Part shown: in pieces, positions 23,397 to 35,400 of the stretch
How the letters are laid out: every line of letters begins with the position of its first letter
How positions within the stretch are numbered: the stretch's first letter is position 1
NCBI GenBank assembly: GCA_029204045.2
Contig: CM055063.1
Coordinates: 29,057,810-29,121,809, forward strand
Reading direction: 5' to 3'
From: Tillandsia leiboldiana
Taxonomy: Eukaryota > Streptophyta > Magnoliopsida > Poales > Bromeliaceae
DNA: 64,000 nucleotides
The notes under the pieces: model-generated
The model's database searches: none
Told to the model about the DNA's origin: nothing
What the model saw: only the letters and a program-made list of their open reading frames with translations
Position numbers and translations under genes: made by a program

Positions 23397-23900
23397 TGTT
23401 GGGTTATGTTAAAATATGGATCTAAATAGGGAAAAAACCACCTAGAGGGGGTGAATAGGTGTAAACAATAAACACTCAAAAATCGTTGCGCAATAAACCC
23501 AATGCGGAAATGAAAATATAACACGCAAGATTTTACGTGGAAAACTCCAACCGGAGTAAAAACCACGGGACCGATAACACGGCGAAATCCACTAGAATTA
23601 TAACACGTACAAAGGTGATATACCGTACTCACAGACGACTCGACCTTTTTCATACGCTCCTAAGATCTTCTCCGCTCGCTCCGCAACGCTCCTCGAATCC
23701 ACGATTGCGTCCAACGCCGAATCCACGGCGTCCAACGTCGAATCCACGACGTCCAACCGAATCCACGGTCTTCACCCAGTAGCACGTCTCGAATCCACGA
23801 ACGTACCTCGCTCCGAATCCACGAGAGCGGTAGCACCTTGAATCCACAAGGCCACGCGAGTCCCGCGCCGATTTTGGGAAATCGTTGTTTTTTGGTGATG
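23397..23900 (-). mobile_element. 5' LTR of the Sirevirus-like element (copy A, cut by the gap)
   Basis: Only the U5/R side is present, starting TGTTGGGTTATG; it stops at the run of N. It shares with the copy B 5' LTR the variants AAACCCAATG and CCACGGCGTCC, where both 3' LTRs have AAACCTAATG and CCACGACGT. The two copies are therefore the same element. Confidence 0.9.
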
Positions 23901-24000
23901 NNNNNNNNNNNNNNNNNNNNNNNNNNNNNNNNNNNNNNNNNNNNNNNNNNNNNNNNNNNNNNNNNNNNNNNNNNNNNNNNNNNNNNNNNNNNNNNNNNNN
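23901..24000. other. Assembly gap of exactly 100 N
   Basis: A fixed-size scaffold gap. Sequence on its right (from 24,001) restarts at the position matching 9,847, so nothing shows that real sequence is missing here. The join looks like a mis-scaffolded overlap. Confidence 0.98.
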
Positions 24001-24040
24001 TGTTATATTTTATTTATTTTTTTATTGATCGATAGAAGAC

Positions 24041-25740
24041 ATGGGGACGAAGTTGGAGACGATTGAAGAGATGGAACCTACGGAGAAAAAATACGCCGAG
24101 ATCAGCGTGTTATCGCCCCATCGCCGCCGGCCGCTGCCGCCTGCGGTGATACGCCCACTGATGCCGACTTCGAAGTGGAAGACTACGAGCGCCAAGCTCG
24201 CGAGCTCAAAGCCGGCCTCCATCCCTTGAAGGTTTTTTGTAATTTTTTTTTTTGCTTTTCTTTTCTTTTAGTAATCCTTTTTTCTCTTAGATGATTGGTT
24301 CTGTCGATGCACTTAAGGGCATAACTGATCCGTTCGAGGAATCGAACCCCCTAGAGAGATAGTAGAAGGAAGGAGAATGAGGGGAAAATATATGGAGAAA
24401 GGCGGCTTATTTCATTCATTATTGATGAAACCCTTACGCTACATATTTGTAGGCTCTATGACTAGAAATAGATATTATGATTTATCGAAAATGAGGAAAC
24501 CTTTGTTCTGTTTCTGCCTAGATGGAGCTTTGGCTCGAAAAAACTTTCTTTTATACTGATTCATGATCTATATCTGCCTAGAAGGCACTCGAATTGCAAT
24601 TTTATTTTTCTATTTCTGCATCTGAGTATGCAGTGTTTTGTGAACTTTCTCAATCTTGAGAGTATACGTAAAGAATTATCGCCTTTGGGCTAGGTGCCAC
24701 GGACACTTACACGGGACACAAAATTCGACACGACTCGGACACGGCGACTCGGCAACATCTAAAAAATTAGGACACGGATACGGCATGGACACTGCTAATA
24801 AATTATGATATTATTAATATGATATATATATTTATTATATATAAATTATTAATTTTGATAATTATGCTATTCTTCATACAAACTTGTGGCGGCTGGGAGA
24901 GAGTATTATGATGGGTTGGCAGATTATCTACTCGTATAGCTGAAGATAGTGGTTAGTCAATGATTGGGAAAGTATCATCACTATGTAGCCAAGTTAATCA
25001 GTGCCTGGAGCTAGCAGTTACTGCAAGAAAAAGCTTTAATTTTGACTTCTTTATGTTATATGTGTGCTATAACAGCTGATTCAAATGATCTGGTGAGATC
25101 TTGAGATGTTATGAAGGTTCAAGGGATTGAATCTTGTCGTATTTATTTCCTTCTCTTGATTTTTATTTATTTATTTGTTTATGTTTTTATGATGGCAGCA
25201 TAAGTTTGTGTTTTGGTACACGAGGCGGACACCTGGAGTTAGTCACAGATCTCATATGAGGACAACATTAAGAGACTTGTCGATTTTAGTACGGTATGAT
25301 TCTTTTCAAATCATTAGTAGATGATCATATGATAATTAGTGTTATTTTATGCTGTTATGTAGTTTCCACCTTTGGAATACTGAATATACTTACTGATGTG
25401 TATAGGTTGAAGGATTTTGGGTTTGCTATTGCCATCTTGCACGTCCTTCCTCTCTCCCAAGTCCAACAGATCTGCATCTTTTTAAAGAGGGTATTCGCCC
25501 TTTATGGGAGGTACACTTTTAGCCATGTGATTCTATTCGTTTCTAACATATCTAAATAAAGCCATCATTAGAAAATCCATTAAAGAAAACTCATTATGTC
25601 TTTAATTAATAAAGGAAATGCACCTTTGGTCAAGTTGTTACCTAAAGAAAATTTATCTGTAGGATGCTGCAAATTGCAATGGTGGGAAGTGGATAATACG
25701 GTTCAAAAAGATTGTTTCAGGCCGTTTCTGGGAAGACTTG
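24041..25740 (+). CDS. nCBP / eIF4E-family cap-binding protein, exons 1-4 (copy B, partial)
   Basis: Exons are 24,041-24,231, 25,199-25,293, 25,406-25,510 and 25,663-25,740. The start codon is a clear ATG (AAGACATGGGG), right after the AG acceptor. Exon 1 lacks one G (CAGCGTGTTATC against CAGCGGTGTTATC in copy A) and exon 2 lacks one G, so the frame breaks in this copy but not in copy A at those places. Taking each locus from the undamaged copy gives an unbroken frame through exon 4. No C-terminal exon was found between here and 64,000. Confidence 0.85.
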
Positions 25741-26056
25741 GTAAGTATAAGGGTTCTTTCAGCTATTGAATATTTGTTAATGCTATTAGCCTCCTGCTTT
25801 ATTGCATAGTACTCTTTCCATCTTGCTTCTTTTTGTTTATGAATAATTTTATTGTGATTGTTGATGTTTACTTTATCTTTTGCACTATGTACTTGTCATT
25901 ATTTTATTGATGTATTTGTCAAAAGTAAATGTACTATATGCATCTCGGTATATAACCAAACTGAATGAGCACTAAAATATGATAGTTTTGACAGCTGCAG
26001 TGTGATATAAGAAATACATGAACAACTTAAGTTATATGTGAAATAAATGGACCTCT
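25741..26056 (+). other. nCBP intron 4, 5' part (copy B)
   Basis: Same as 11,596-11,911. It ends in the CCTCT target duplication (26,052-26,056). If the gene is intact, this intron runs through all nested elements to beyond the window, at least 38 kb. Confidence 0.6.
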
Positions 26057-26667
26057 TGATGTAGGATGGAATATAGGGTCCTATGTTTGAGAGTGCTCCA
26101 AAATATGATTTATAATTTTAAAGGCTTTTTAGAATTTTGTAAATTTTTGAAATTTTTTTCAATATTTTTTGATTTTTTAGAAATTTTGGTACTGTAAAAA
26201 GGAAATTATGAAAATTAAAGAAAAAGAAAAAAAATCAGAAAAATGGAAAAAGAAGAAAATTTGAAAGATAATTAGGACCCACTCCTGAGCCGAATCCATT
26301 TCGGGACTAGACTCACTCCGGGGCGACGTATTCGCGAAGGAAAAAAGATTGTTTGTGCACTAAAACTCCGAATCATCTTTTATTAATTATCAATATCATC
26401 ATCCTTTCCATACAATGAAGCTCTATACCTTATTTAGACTATCCATAGCTTTAGATACACATAAGCAACTTCGGATTTGGTCTTATCTTAAATAACTAAT
26501 TAAAACAACCTTATCTAGAGTTAATAATACAAATCTAAAAATAAATAGAGATAAAATCAAATAAGAGGATAGATAAAAATCCTTATTTAACTAACTAAAA
26601 TATATGTTCAACTAATCTAATCTAATTTAAAAACAATGAACTAATCGGTTTTAATCCGATCAGCATA
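26057..26667 (-). mobile_element. RLX 3' LTR (copy B)
   Basis: Counterpart of 11,912-12,526. Its partner is the 5' LTR in two pieces, 38,897-39,129 and 47,145-47,528. The matching outer flanks CCTCT (26,052-26,056 and 47,529-47,533) mark one insertion spanning 26,057-47,528 including later nested elements. Confidence 0.8.
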
Positions 26668-27538
26668 CCTATTCTGCATTTTGCTTTTGCTGGTGATAGG
26701 AAACAACCAAGTGTGCAGAATAAAGCGATGCAGGAGTTTTCGGTTTGGTATTGACGGAAGAATGATTAGTAAGTTTATGAAACTTCATAAGGTACGGAAG
26801 AATGACTAGTAAGTTTATGAAACTTCATAAGGTTTGATATCTATGAGAAAGGTGGTTGCTCTAGTATGGATGACTCGTATTGTGGGGCAATAAGGGTAAC
26901 TCGATCAGTGATCTACCTCCTCAACACACTTATTTACCTTATTTTCATGATTTAACTCGGCCATATCTCAAACGTAGTTGCTGTAGGATGGTGGGAATGA
27001 AAACTGGAATCAGAATTTGTCCACTACCAAATGTGCTACGGGTAGCATACTCCATGAACAATTAGGGTCTTTAGTTGAAATTTAAGTTGGATCCATCGAT
27101 ACTCATCTTCGATCTTATCCATCCATTGAAAATCATCTGCAATTTTTAGCATCATTTTCAATATCTTGTCAACCTCCGTTCTTCTTCCTCCTAACATATT
27201 ATGTTAAATTCAAGAAGTGATATTTGCCTTTATCTATACCATCATCTCAAGTCATCAAGTATTTCCATTCGAATATCGTTTCTTTTTCTCTCAAAGTATG
27301 GCTTTTGATCGTACAACCATTCATCAAACTCCACATCTTGTCGTTTCACATATTTCATATGTATCTCTTTTTTTTTCTGCTATACTTTTGAAAATCTTTT
27401 TTATGACATTCTTTCGCATCCATGATAATTTTTTTTACTTTTTTTTCTCCACACACTTTTCTTTTCACTTTTTTTTTTCACTCCACTTTTTTTTCATTAT
27501 ACTTTTTCTCATCTTTTTTTATTTTCAATTCTCATCCT
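26668..27538 (-). mobile_element. RLX internal region (copy B)
   Basis: Same as 12,527-13,391. With the remaining 72 bases at 38,825-38,896 (which hold the primer-site-like TGGTATCGAAGC on the minus strand), the internal region is only about 0.94 kb. RLX is thus a short element without polymerase genes. Confidence 0.65.
27534..27538. repeat. Target-site duplication ATCCT, left
   Basis: Matches ATCCT at 38,820-38,824 on the other side of the Sirevirus-like element. Five bases is the usual size for Ty1/copia. Confidence 0.9.
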
Positions 27539-28802
27539 TGTTGGGTTATGTTAAAATATGGATCTAAATAGGAAAAAAAACCCACCTAGAGGGGGGGTGA
27601 ATAGGTGTAAACAATAACACTCAAAATCGTTGCGCAATAAAACCTAATGCGGAAATGAAAATATAACACGCAAGATTTTTACGTGGGAAACTCCAAAACC
27701 GTGAGGTAAAAAACCACGGGACCGATAACACGGCGAAATCCACTAGAATTCTAACACGTACAAAGGTGATATACCGTACTCACAGACAACTCGACCTTTT
27801 TCCATACGCTCCTAGTAGATCTTCTCCGCTCGCTCCGCAACGCTCCTCGAATCCACGATTAGCGTCCAACGCCGAATCCACGACGTACAACGTCGAATCC
27901 ACGACGTCCAACCGAATCCCACGGTCTTCACCCAGTAGCACGTCTCGAATCCACGAACGTACCTCGCTCCGAATCCACGAGAGCCGGTTAGCACCTTGAA
28001 TCCACAAGGCCACGCGAGTCCACGCGCCGATTTTGGGAAAATCGTTGTTTTTTGGGTGGTGATGATCCGCCGAATACTTAGATCAAAGATAGATCGGAAA
28101 TACCATCTAAGTATTCATTAATTTGATTCTACTCAAAATCTGAGTATGAAAACCTAGAATCAAATTAATCAATATAGATGAAAAACATAGAATTAAATCT
28201 AGTTATTTCCTTTCTTCTCTATATGTGGATTTCTCTTTTGACCGTTATTTTGGATTACCCTAAAAAGAATCGTTAGGGTTTATTTATAGGTTAGAAACCG
28301 TTGGAAGAGGATAAGAATAAAAAACTGACCTAATCTGGAATTTTTCAGGACGACGGTCCGGACTGGAATCGGCGGTCCGGACTGTCGTGGCTAAACAGAC
28401 AATTTCCAGAAAACATACGTTCGGGGTCCGGACTGACAGTACCAGATCCGGACTGTTCATACATTTCAGCAAAACCCATGTTCGGGGTCCGGATCAGAAT
28501 TGGCTTTGTTCCGGACTGGATTTGCGCATGAACAAACAACGTTCCGGGTCCGGACCTGCAGTACCTGATCCGGATCCTGAACATGTCCCATGTCCCAGTT
28601 TTTGATTTTTTATACAGTTAAAAATTCATCCAAGTGTTTCTACACTATAAGAAGTATTCAGATCATCAAATTTAATTAGTTAAACGTACCTGATCTTTTG
28701 AATTCTTCTTTCTTGAGATTGAGGTATATGATCCAAACTTCTTAATCTTCAATCTTCAAGACTTAACACTTTCACGAAATACGCCAAACAAATTCCTTAA
28801 CA
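27539..28802 (-). repeat. 3' LTR of the Sirevirus-like element (copy B)
   Basis: 1,264 bases, against 1,258 in the 5' LTR. Extra bases relative to copy A (for example GACCTGCAG against GACTGCAG, ACCGTGAGG against ACCGGAG) suggest consensus errors near the left end of this contig. Confidence 0.92.
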
Positions 28803-28815
28803 ATCTCCCCCTTTG
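28803..28815 (-). promoter_or_regulatory. Main polypurine tract of the Sirevirus-like element
   Basis: On the minus strand it reads CCAAAGGGGGAGAT directly before the TG of the 3' LTR, the place where plus-strand DNA synthesis is primed. Confidence 0.85.
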
Positions 28816-29321
28816 GCGGTTTCGTGACAAAACAGAAAATCCACTTAAGAAAATTCAAAAAGATATTTTTGTTGCTATCCCCATACAACAAAAATTACAT
28901 TTGAGAACCAAGAAATAAGTACTGAGATAAACTCCTAAAACAGACTCTAGACTTAGACATCTGTATTCTCTGCAAAAGAAATCATTCTTGACAAAAGAGA
29001 TCGTTAGATACCTCAAGAATATTTAGCATTCAAAACCAAACAGAGATAGAGTTTATACTTACCATGACATTTGTGAACTCAGATATGTATTAAGATCATA
29101 ATCAGAAATAGACATATCTTTTAAGCATTAAAATCCAAATGTCATAATGTTTGTTAGTAATCAAACAACTTGTTAGTAATAATACATGCCAAATAGTTAG
29201 TCGAATAGTTAGTCGAGGCATGCATTCAAAACACAATACAGAACCAAAAGTTGGTTTGATACTTACCTTCAAAGTTTCAAAGTTCACAGTTCTCACACAC
29301 CATGTTCCAATTGTTCTTGTA

Positions 29322-29337
29322 TCTCTCCCCCTTTTTG
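29322..29337 (-). promoter_or_regulatory. Second polypurine-like tract
   Basis: Minus strand AAAAAGGGGGAGAGA, about 520 bases inside the 3' LTR. A third GAGGGGGAGTTA lies at 32,081-32,092. Repeated polypurine tracts are a known mark of Sireviruses. Their use is not shown here. Confidence 0.5.
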
Positions 29338-29450
29338 TCACTAAAGTAGCCAAAATTACAAAAATAAAGGGGAGTGTTAAAAATTCAAAAATAAAAGGTA
29401 AGAACTAAACTTAAAAACCTGCAAAAGAAAAATGATTAGAAGGATAAAGA

Positions 29451-30865
29451 TTACTCAGATTCATCCGAACTAATGCATCCTAGTTTTTGAAAAATTTTCT
29501 TTATTCGCTTGTTCATGGACGACTGCTTCTTTTTGACCTCTTTAATTTCTTCCTTCATTTCAATAAATTCATTTGACATCCGTTCCTGTTCAGAGGAAAG
29601 TCGTTGTTGCTCTTTATAAATAGAGGTAACTGAAGCATCATCCGCTGAAGTTGAAGCTGCTGGTGGTGGAGCTGAAGCTGTTGCTTGTGGTGCTGAAGCT
29701 GTGGCTGCTGGTTGTGCTCTTCATCGGCGAGGAGGTGATGGAGGCTCATCTTGTTTAGTAGAGAGAGACTTCACAATAGTCGTGTCATTGATCGTTCCTA
29801 GACTGTGCATGTAGGAGCTCGCACTTGTGTCGACCTTAAATTTGCGAAAATACACATAATGATCATAGGATAGGGAAGTCTCTCTGTAGGGTGAGCATGT
29901 TCCACATACCGTGCCATCCTCGACCAGATGATATAAGGAATGTTTAAATTCGATCCCATAGCCCAAGAAGATAAAGAAATAACATCCTATCCCATCGAAG
30001 AACTTTTGTTTGCATGTTAGGAAGAATATTGTAGCAAACAATAAAGTTCAAGTAGCGATACTCCGGTCGAAGTTCTTTTGAAAATACTGAATTTCCCGTC
30101 GACTGAGTATTGGGAACACAAATTCCATCCACGACCACTCTCCAGGAGGTGGTGGAGAAGATTTGACTTTTCAGGTAATGTCTTCCTTCAATCCTGGCCT
30201 TCATCCCTAACACCTCTCCAATCAGTTGAGGTGTGACTTTAATCTTAATATTTCTAACCATTGTTAGAAATTCTCGATGTCCGTCATCCTGATCAAGTAA
30301 GCTTGAAGCATTCTGATAAAACATTCTCACCGAATGAAGACAATACCCAGTGGACTCAGGGAAATGGCAAATGGGGGCAAGACCCGCATGGTCAAACAGA
30401 GTCCCAAAGAGTGCAGACCGCTCCTTCAGAGCCTTGACATTTACATGTCTTTCGTCAATGCACTCTCTTTTCTCAAAATCTTTGATTCTCGCAGAACTGA
30501 TAAAGTCTTGTGGAAGGAGGCTGGCTAGCTAGTGGCTCCTCAATTGATATACCTCGAGCACTCCCTCTCTTTCTGGCAACACTTTTCCTTTTTGTCTTAA
30601 TCGGGCTTGTTTCCATAGGGGCTTTCCCTTTTTCAGCGGCGGTAGGCGGAGTCTTCCCCTTTGAAGTTTCTGCAGGGGCTTTCCCCTTCGAAGCAGTGGG
30701 AGCAGTTGCTTCAACCAGAAGCTCATCCCAGTCTATAGATTCAGTTTCCGATTCTGACTCGGAATCATCTCTAGTTTTCTTGCTTTTCCTAGCTCTCTTA
30801 GGCTTGTCAGTTGATTTTGCATGGACCATAGCAACCAGCAGAACTATTATCAGTGAGAACACCAT
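29451..30865 (-). pseudogene. Envelope-position ORF of the Sirevirus-like element (plant-transposon-protein type)
   Basis: This extra ORF lies between Pol and the 3' LTR. It starts MVFSLIIVLLVAMVHAKS, a hydrophobic signal- or anchor-like N-terminus. A basic/acidic Ser-rich region follows, with KGKAPAETSKGKTPP-type repeats and RKSVARKRGSA. The central conserved domain (KALKERSALFGTLFDHAGL, ITPQLIGEVLGMKA-like) is of the putative plant transposon protein type. Then come an Ala/Pro/Gln linker and a C-terminal coiled coil (EMKEEIKEVKKKQSSMNKRI) ending SSDESE. Frameshifts near 30,490 and 29,945 and a TGA at about 29,721 break it; both copies share them. It seems to have its own promoter and leader intron (see 30,889-31,270). 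Confidence 0.75.
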
Positions 30866-30888
30866 TGTCGCTATTCAACTTTAAGAAC

Positions 30889-31270
30889 CTGTGAGCAAAC
30901 CTCAAGAACACGAGAAAAATTGTTTATTTTCAAAAATTTGAAAAATTATACCCAAACAATCATTATCATGTAGAGAGACTAGGAATCAAATTAGTTTTGC
31001 AAAAAGAATTTTAAAAATAGATCAATCCCATAATTTTCAAAAATTCCTATTATATGCCCTAAAATCAAATTTTCAGAAATCGAAGCCTAAAAATCCATTA
31101 ATCAAGAGAATACCTAGCATATAATCAAAACTAATGTACCCAGAGTTCTTATTTCAAAAAAAATTTGACCAAAAACCAATCTCAACGAAAAGGTTACAAG
31201 ATTTCCATCACGTTTTGAGCAAAATAGTGAAAAACTGTGAAAAACCGAGTTTTTGATCAAGAAAACTTAC
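30889..31270 (-). other. Putative 5'-leader intron of the envelope-position ORF
   Basis: The minus-strand donor CCAA|GTAAGT (31,270-31,269) and acceptor TTTGCTCACAG (ending 30,889) fit plant splice consensus well. The 382-base intervening sequence is AT-rich, as plant introns are. The acceptor is followed 23 bases later by the ATG of the ORF at 30,865. Copy A has the same signals (donor about 17,122; acceptor about 16,741). No transcript evidence is available. Confidence 0.6.
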
Positions 31271-31386
31271 TTGGAATCGAAGAACCTGAGTTGAAAAGGC
31301 TCCAAATCGGTTGATTTCTAGAGAGAGAAGCTCTGGAGACTTGAGGACAAAAGATTGTAGTAAAAAAAAATCAAAACCCTTTTGTT

Positions 31387-31500
31387 CTATATAAAACCCT
31401 AGCCGCGGTCCGGATCGGATCGTGAATCCAGTCCGGATCGGCTACCCGCAGGAAATTCCTGCGTTCGGGATCCGGATCGGATTGTCGAGTTCGGATCGGC
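31387..31500 (-). promoter_or_regulatory. Putative internal promoter of the envelope-position ORF
   Basis: On the minus strand, a TATATAG box (31,387-31,393) is preceded by four CCGGATCGG/CGGATCGG motifs within about 90 bases (31,408-31,500). This resembles the U3 promoter of the LTR, where CCGGA motifs lie just upstream of a TATA box. Pyrimidine-rich leader sequence follows downstream. Confidence 0.55.
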
Positions 31501-31559
31501 TCCAAACTTTTTCTTCAGAAAAATTCCGAAAATTCTAGAAAATCCAGAAAAAGATTGTA

Positions 31560-32429
31560 AGCACTTATGCATGTCAACTTTAAATGAAAATCATCATTTC
31601 ATAATAAAAGAAATAGATTATGCAAAATCTATCAAAAATATCCAAATAATGAAACGAAAATTTATAAAAATTAAATCCCTTAAAGTTGAACAAGTTCAAT
31701 TACATCTATCATGATCTTATGAGTAATGCCTTTATCAAATCATCAATTTGGTAAAGAAAATGAAATACCAAGATCAATAGATGTTTGAAATTCCAGATAA
31801 GTTAGATAATATATCTAGTCAAATTATGTAAGGAGTGGCTTTTTGAGCATCTTTCAATAAAATCCCCACCTTATACCAACCTTGGAATTTGACAGAGTCA
31901 AGAATTCCAAAAAGCATTTTATCTAATCAACTTGAAAAACCATGCTTGGTATACATGTGGTAGCTGCACACAGTACTCGGACGACCGAGGTGGTAGCTCT
32001 TTCCTCCATGTGATGGTAGTTTTCACACTCCTCATTGGGATGTAACTCTTTCCACATCTTTTGAGCATAACAATTTGCATTAACTCCCCCTCAATTGGCT
32101 ATCAATTATTTAATATATAAGGTATTCAACCAAAAATTGATCTCAATTTCATACTCGACTCAATTATCAAATAAGATAAAAACTAAACCAAGAGATCATT
32201 TGAGAGAGAAATTGACTTTGATCAAAACAAAGATGACTTAATTGACATAAATGATCATTGCATCAAATGAATTATTATGATATCCAAAGCATAATAAATT
32301 TCTAAATAAATGAAAGGATGCAATTAAAGTCAATAATTCTAATGCTCAATTAATGTTCTATGTACAAACATAGATAATGAACAAAAACACAAAACAAAAC
32401 CTAACCTAAGCAATGATTTCAAAAAGGAA
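31560..32429 (-). other. Non-coding spacer between Pol and the envelope-position promoter
   Basis: AT-rich, without a supported ORF. It contains the third polypurine-like tract (32,081-32,092) and a paired GTGGTAGCT(G/C) motif at about 31,957-32,000. The same spacer is at 17,410-18,283 in copy A. Confidence 0.6.
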
Positions 32430-35400
32430 TTATTTCAAGGAAAGAATTCCAATTGCCTTACGCAAATGAATAAATCGTTTTTGATCCAAAGGTTTTGTTA
32501 AGATGTCAGCTAATTGATTCTCAGTTGAAATGTAAGAAATTTGAAGAATATTTGATTCAACTAGCTCTCTTAGAAAATGATATCTAAGTTCAGTGTGTTT
32601 TGTTCTCGAGTGCAACACAGGATTTTTAGAAATATTTATAGCACTTGTGTTGTCACAAAGAATTGTTACCGAAGTTGCTGAAATTCGGAAGTCGCTCAAC
32701 ACGCTTTTCATCCAAATGAGTTGGGTTGAACAACTACCCGCTGAAATATATTCCGCTTCGGCAGTCGAGAGTGCAATGCAGTTTTGTTTTTTACTATGCC
32801 ATGCAACAAGGCAATGGCCAAGATAAAAACATGCACCACTCGTACTCTTCCGATCATCCACAGATCCTGCCCAATCGGCATCTGAATATCCTATAATGTC
32901 AAGCGTTGTTTCCATAGGATACCAAATTTCGAAATTCAAAGTTCCTTTGATGTACCGGATGATCCTTTTCACCGCTTTCAGGTGAACCTCCTTTGGTGCT
33001 GATTGATATCTCGCGCAAATCCCAACACTAAAGGATATATCCGGACGACTAGCCGCGAGATAGAGTAGACTTCCTATCATGCTGCGATAAAGCTTCTTGT
33101 CTACACTCTCACTAAGAGATTCACTTCCTAATCCCTTATTTCTAGTTCCCATAGGAGTCGGAAAATCTTTAGAGTTTTTTAAATCGAATTTTTTCACCAA
33201 CTCCCTTGCATACTTGGATTGACATAAATGGATGCCATCATCATTTTGTTTCACTTGCAATCCAAGAAAGTATGTCAGTTCGCCTATCATTGACATCTCA
33301 AATTCGCTTTCCATGGTTTTCGCGAATTTAGAAGCATCATTATCTCTTGTTGCCCCAAATACAATGTCATCGACATAGATTTGTGCCACAATGAAGTTAT
33401 CCTGATAATGCTTCACAAAGAGAGTCCGGTCTGCTCCCCCTCGAGTATAGCCCTTTTCTAATAGGTGCTTTGTCAACCTTTCGTACCACGCTCGCGGTGC
33501 TTGTTTTAGACCGTAAAGAGCCTTTTTCAAACGAAAAACATGGTTAGGTTGTTTACAGTCTACAAAATCTTTTGGTTGAGCCACATAAACTTCCTCGTTT
33601 AAAAACCTATTTAAAAACGCGCTCTTAACGTCCATTTGAAAGAGTTTGATTTTAAAATGACAAGCAATTGCGAACAAAATTCTAATCGACTCGAGTCGAG
33701 CTACCGGGGCGAATGTTTCATCAAAGTCTATACCTTCAATTTGCGAGTAGCCCTGAGCAACTAGGCGTGCTTTGTTCCTGATGATGGTACCATCCTCGTT
33801 TTTCTTATTCTTGAAAATCCATTTAGTACCAATCACGTTGTGTTGCTTCGGAGGCTTCGTTAATTCCCAGACTTTGTTTCGTTCGAACTGATGGAGCTCT
33901 TCCTGCATTGCTTCAATCCAGTAGTCATCCTGAAGAGCTTCATCAATGTTCTTTGGTTCTAACATGGAGACGTAACATGCGACTCCACAAACCAACTGTC
34001 TCCGAGTCTTGACTCCTTCTTGTGGGTCTCCAATAATATTAGATTCCGGATGATCCTTGGAGATGCGTAACGTTTGCGGTAACGGAGTACTCGGAGGTAC
34101 ATGTGATAATTCTTCCACATCAGATAAACCTGAAGAATCATTAGATGCATCAACTTTATCGAAAGAGTTATTACGAGAAGATGCATTTACAGGAGTATTA
34201 TCATCTAGAGACATATCAGGGGTAGATTTATCAGATGCAAAGTGAAAAGCTTCATCTACTTTAACATTTATAGATTCTACCATCGTTTTAGATTCCAAGT
34301 TAAATACCCGATATGCTCTACTGTTTGTAGAATAACCCATGAAAATCCCTTCGCCACTTCGAGAGTCAAATTTTCCAAGATTTTCGCGGTCACGTAAAAT
34401 GTAACAACGACTCCCAAAAATACGAAAATATTTGATATTAGGTTTTCTACAAAACCACAGCTCATATGGTGTATTTAAAGTTCCCCGGCGCAAATACACT
34501 CGATTAATTACATAGACGACGGTGTTCACAGCTTCAGCCCAAAAATATAACGGTAAATTCCGGCTATGAAGCATCACACGCGCCATCTCTTGAACAACCC
34601 TGTTTTTGCGCTCGACTACACCATTCTGCTGAGGTGTATAGGGTGCTGAGAATTCATGTTTTATGCCATTGGAAGTGCAAAAATCAATGAATTTAGAATT
34701 AATGAATTCTCCACCTCTATCATTTCGAACACGAACGATCTTTTCATTTCTTTCAATCATAATACGATGACAAATCTCATGAAAAGAGTCGAAAGTATCC
34801 GCTTTCTCTTTTAAAAATGTTACCCATGAATACCTAGAGAAATCATCAACCAAAAGAAAAATATACCATTTACCTCCCAAAGATGGTTGACGAGTCGGCC
34901 CCATTAAGTCCATGTGCAGTAATTCTAAGGGCCGATTGGTACCAACGTGGTTCAAGTTCTTGTGTGCAGCCCTTGATTGTTTTTCCTTTTGACAACCACC
35001 ACACACAATGTTTTCTTTAAATAAAAGTTTAGGAACCCCCTTAACCACGTCTTTATTTGAAATCCTTGCTAGTTCTTTAAGATTAATGTGACCTAGTCTT
35101 TCATGCCAAAGAGTTTCATTATCCAAAGAAACTAGGTTACATTTTTCAGAAATTTTGTTTGAAACAACATAGCAATTATTTTGAGATCTAACCCCTTTCA
35201 AAAAGAATACATGGTCCTTATTAGTTACAATACATTCTGCTGAAGAAAAATTAACTGAGAAACCATTGTCACAAAGTTGACTTATACTAATGAGGTTAGT
35301 CTTTAGGCCTTCAACAAATAAGACATTGTTCAAAACCGGGCCTTCTGGAATAGCGATTGTTTCCTTTCCAACAATTTTGGAAGAACGACCGTCTCCGAAA

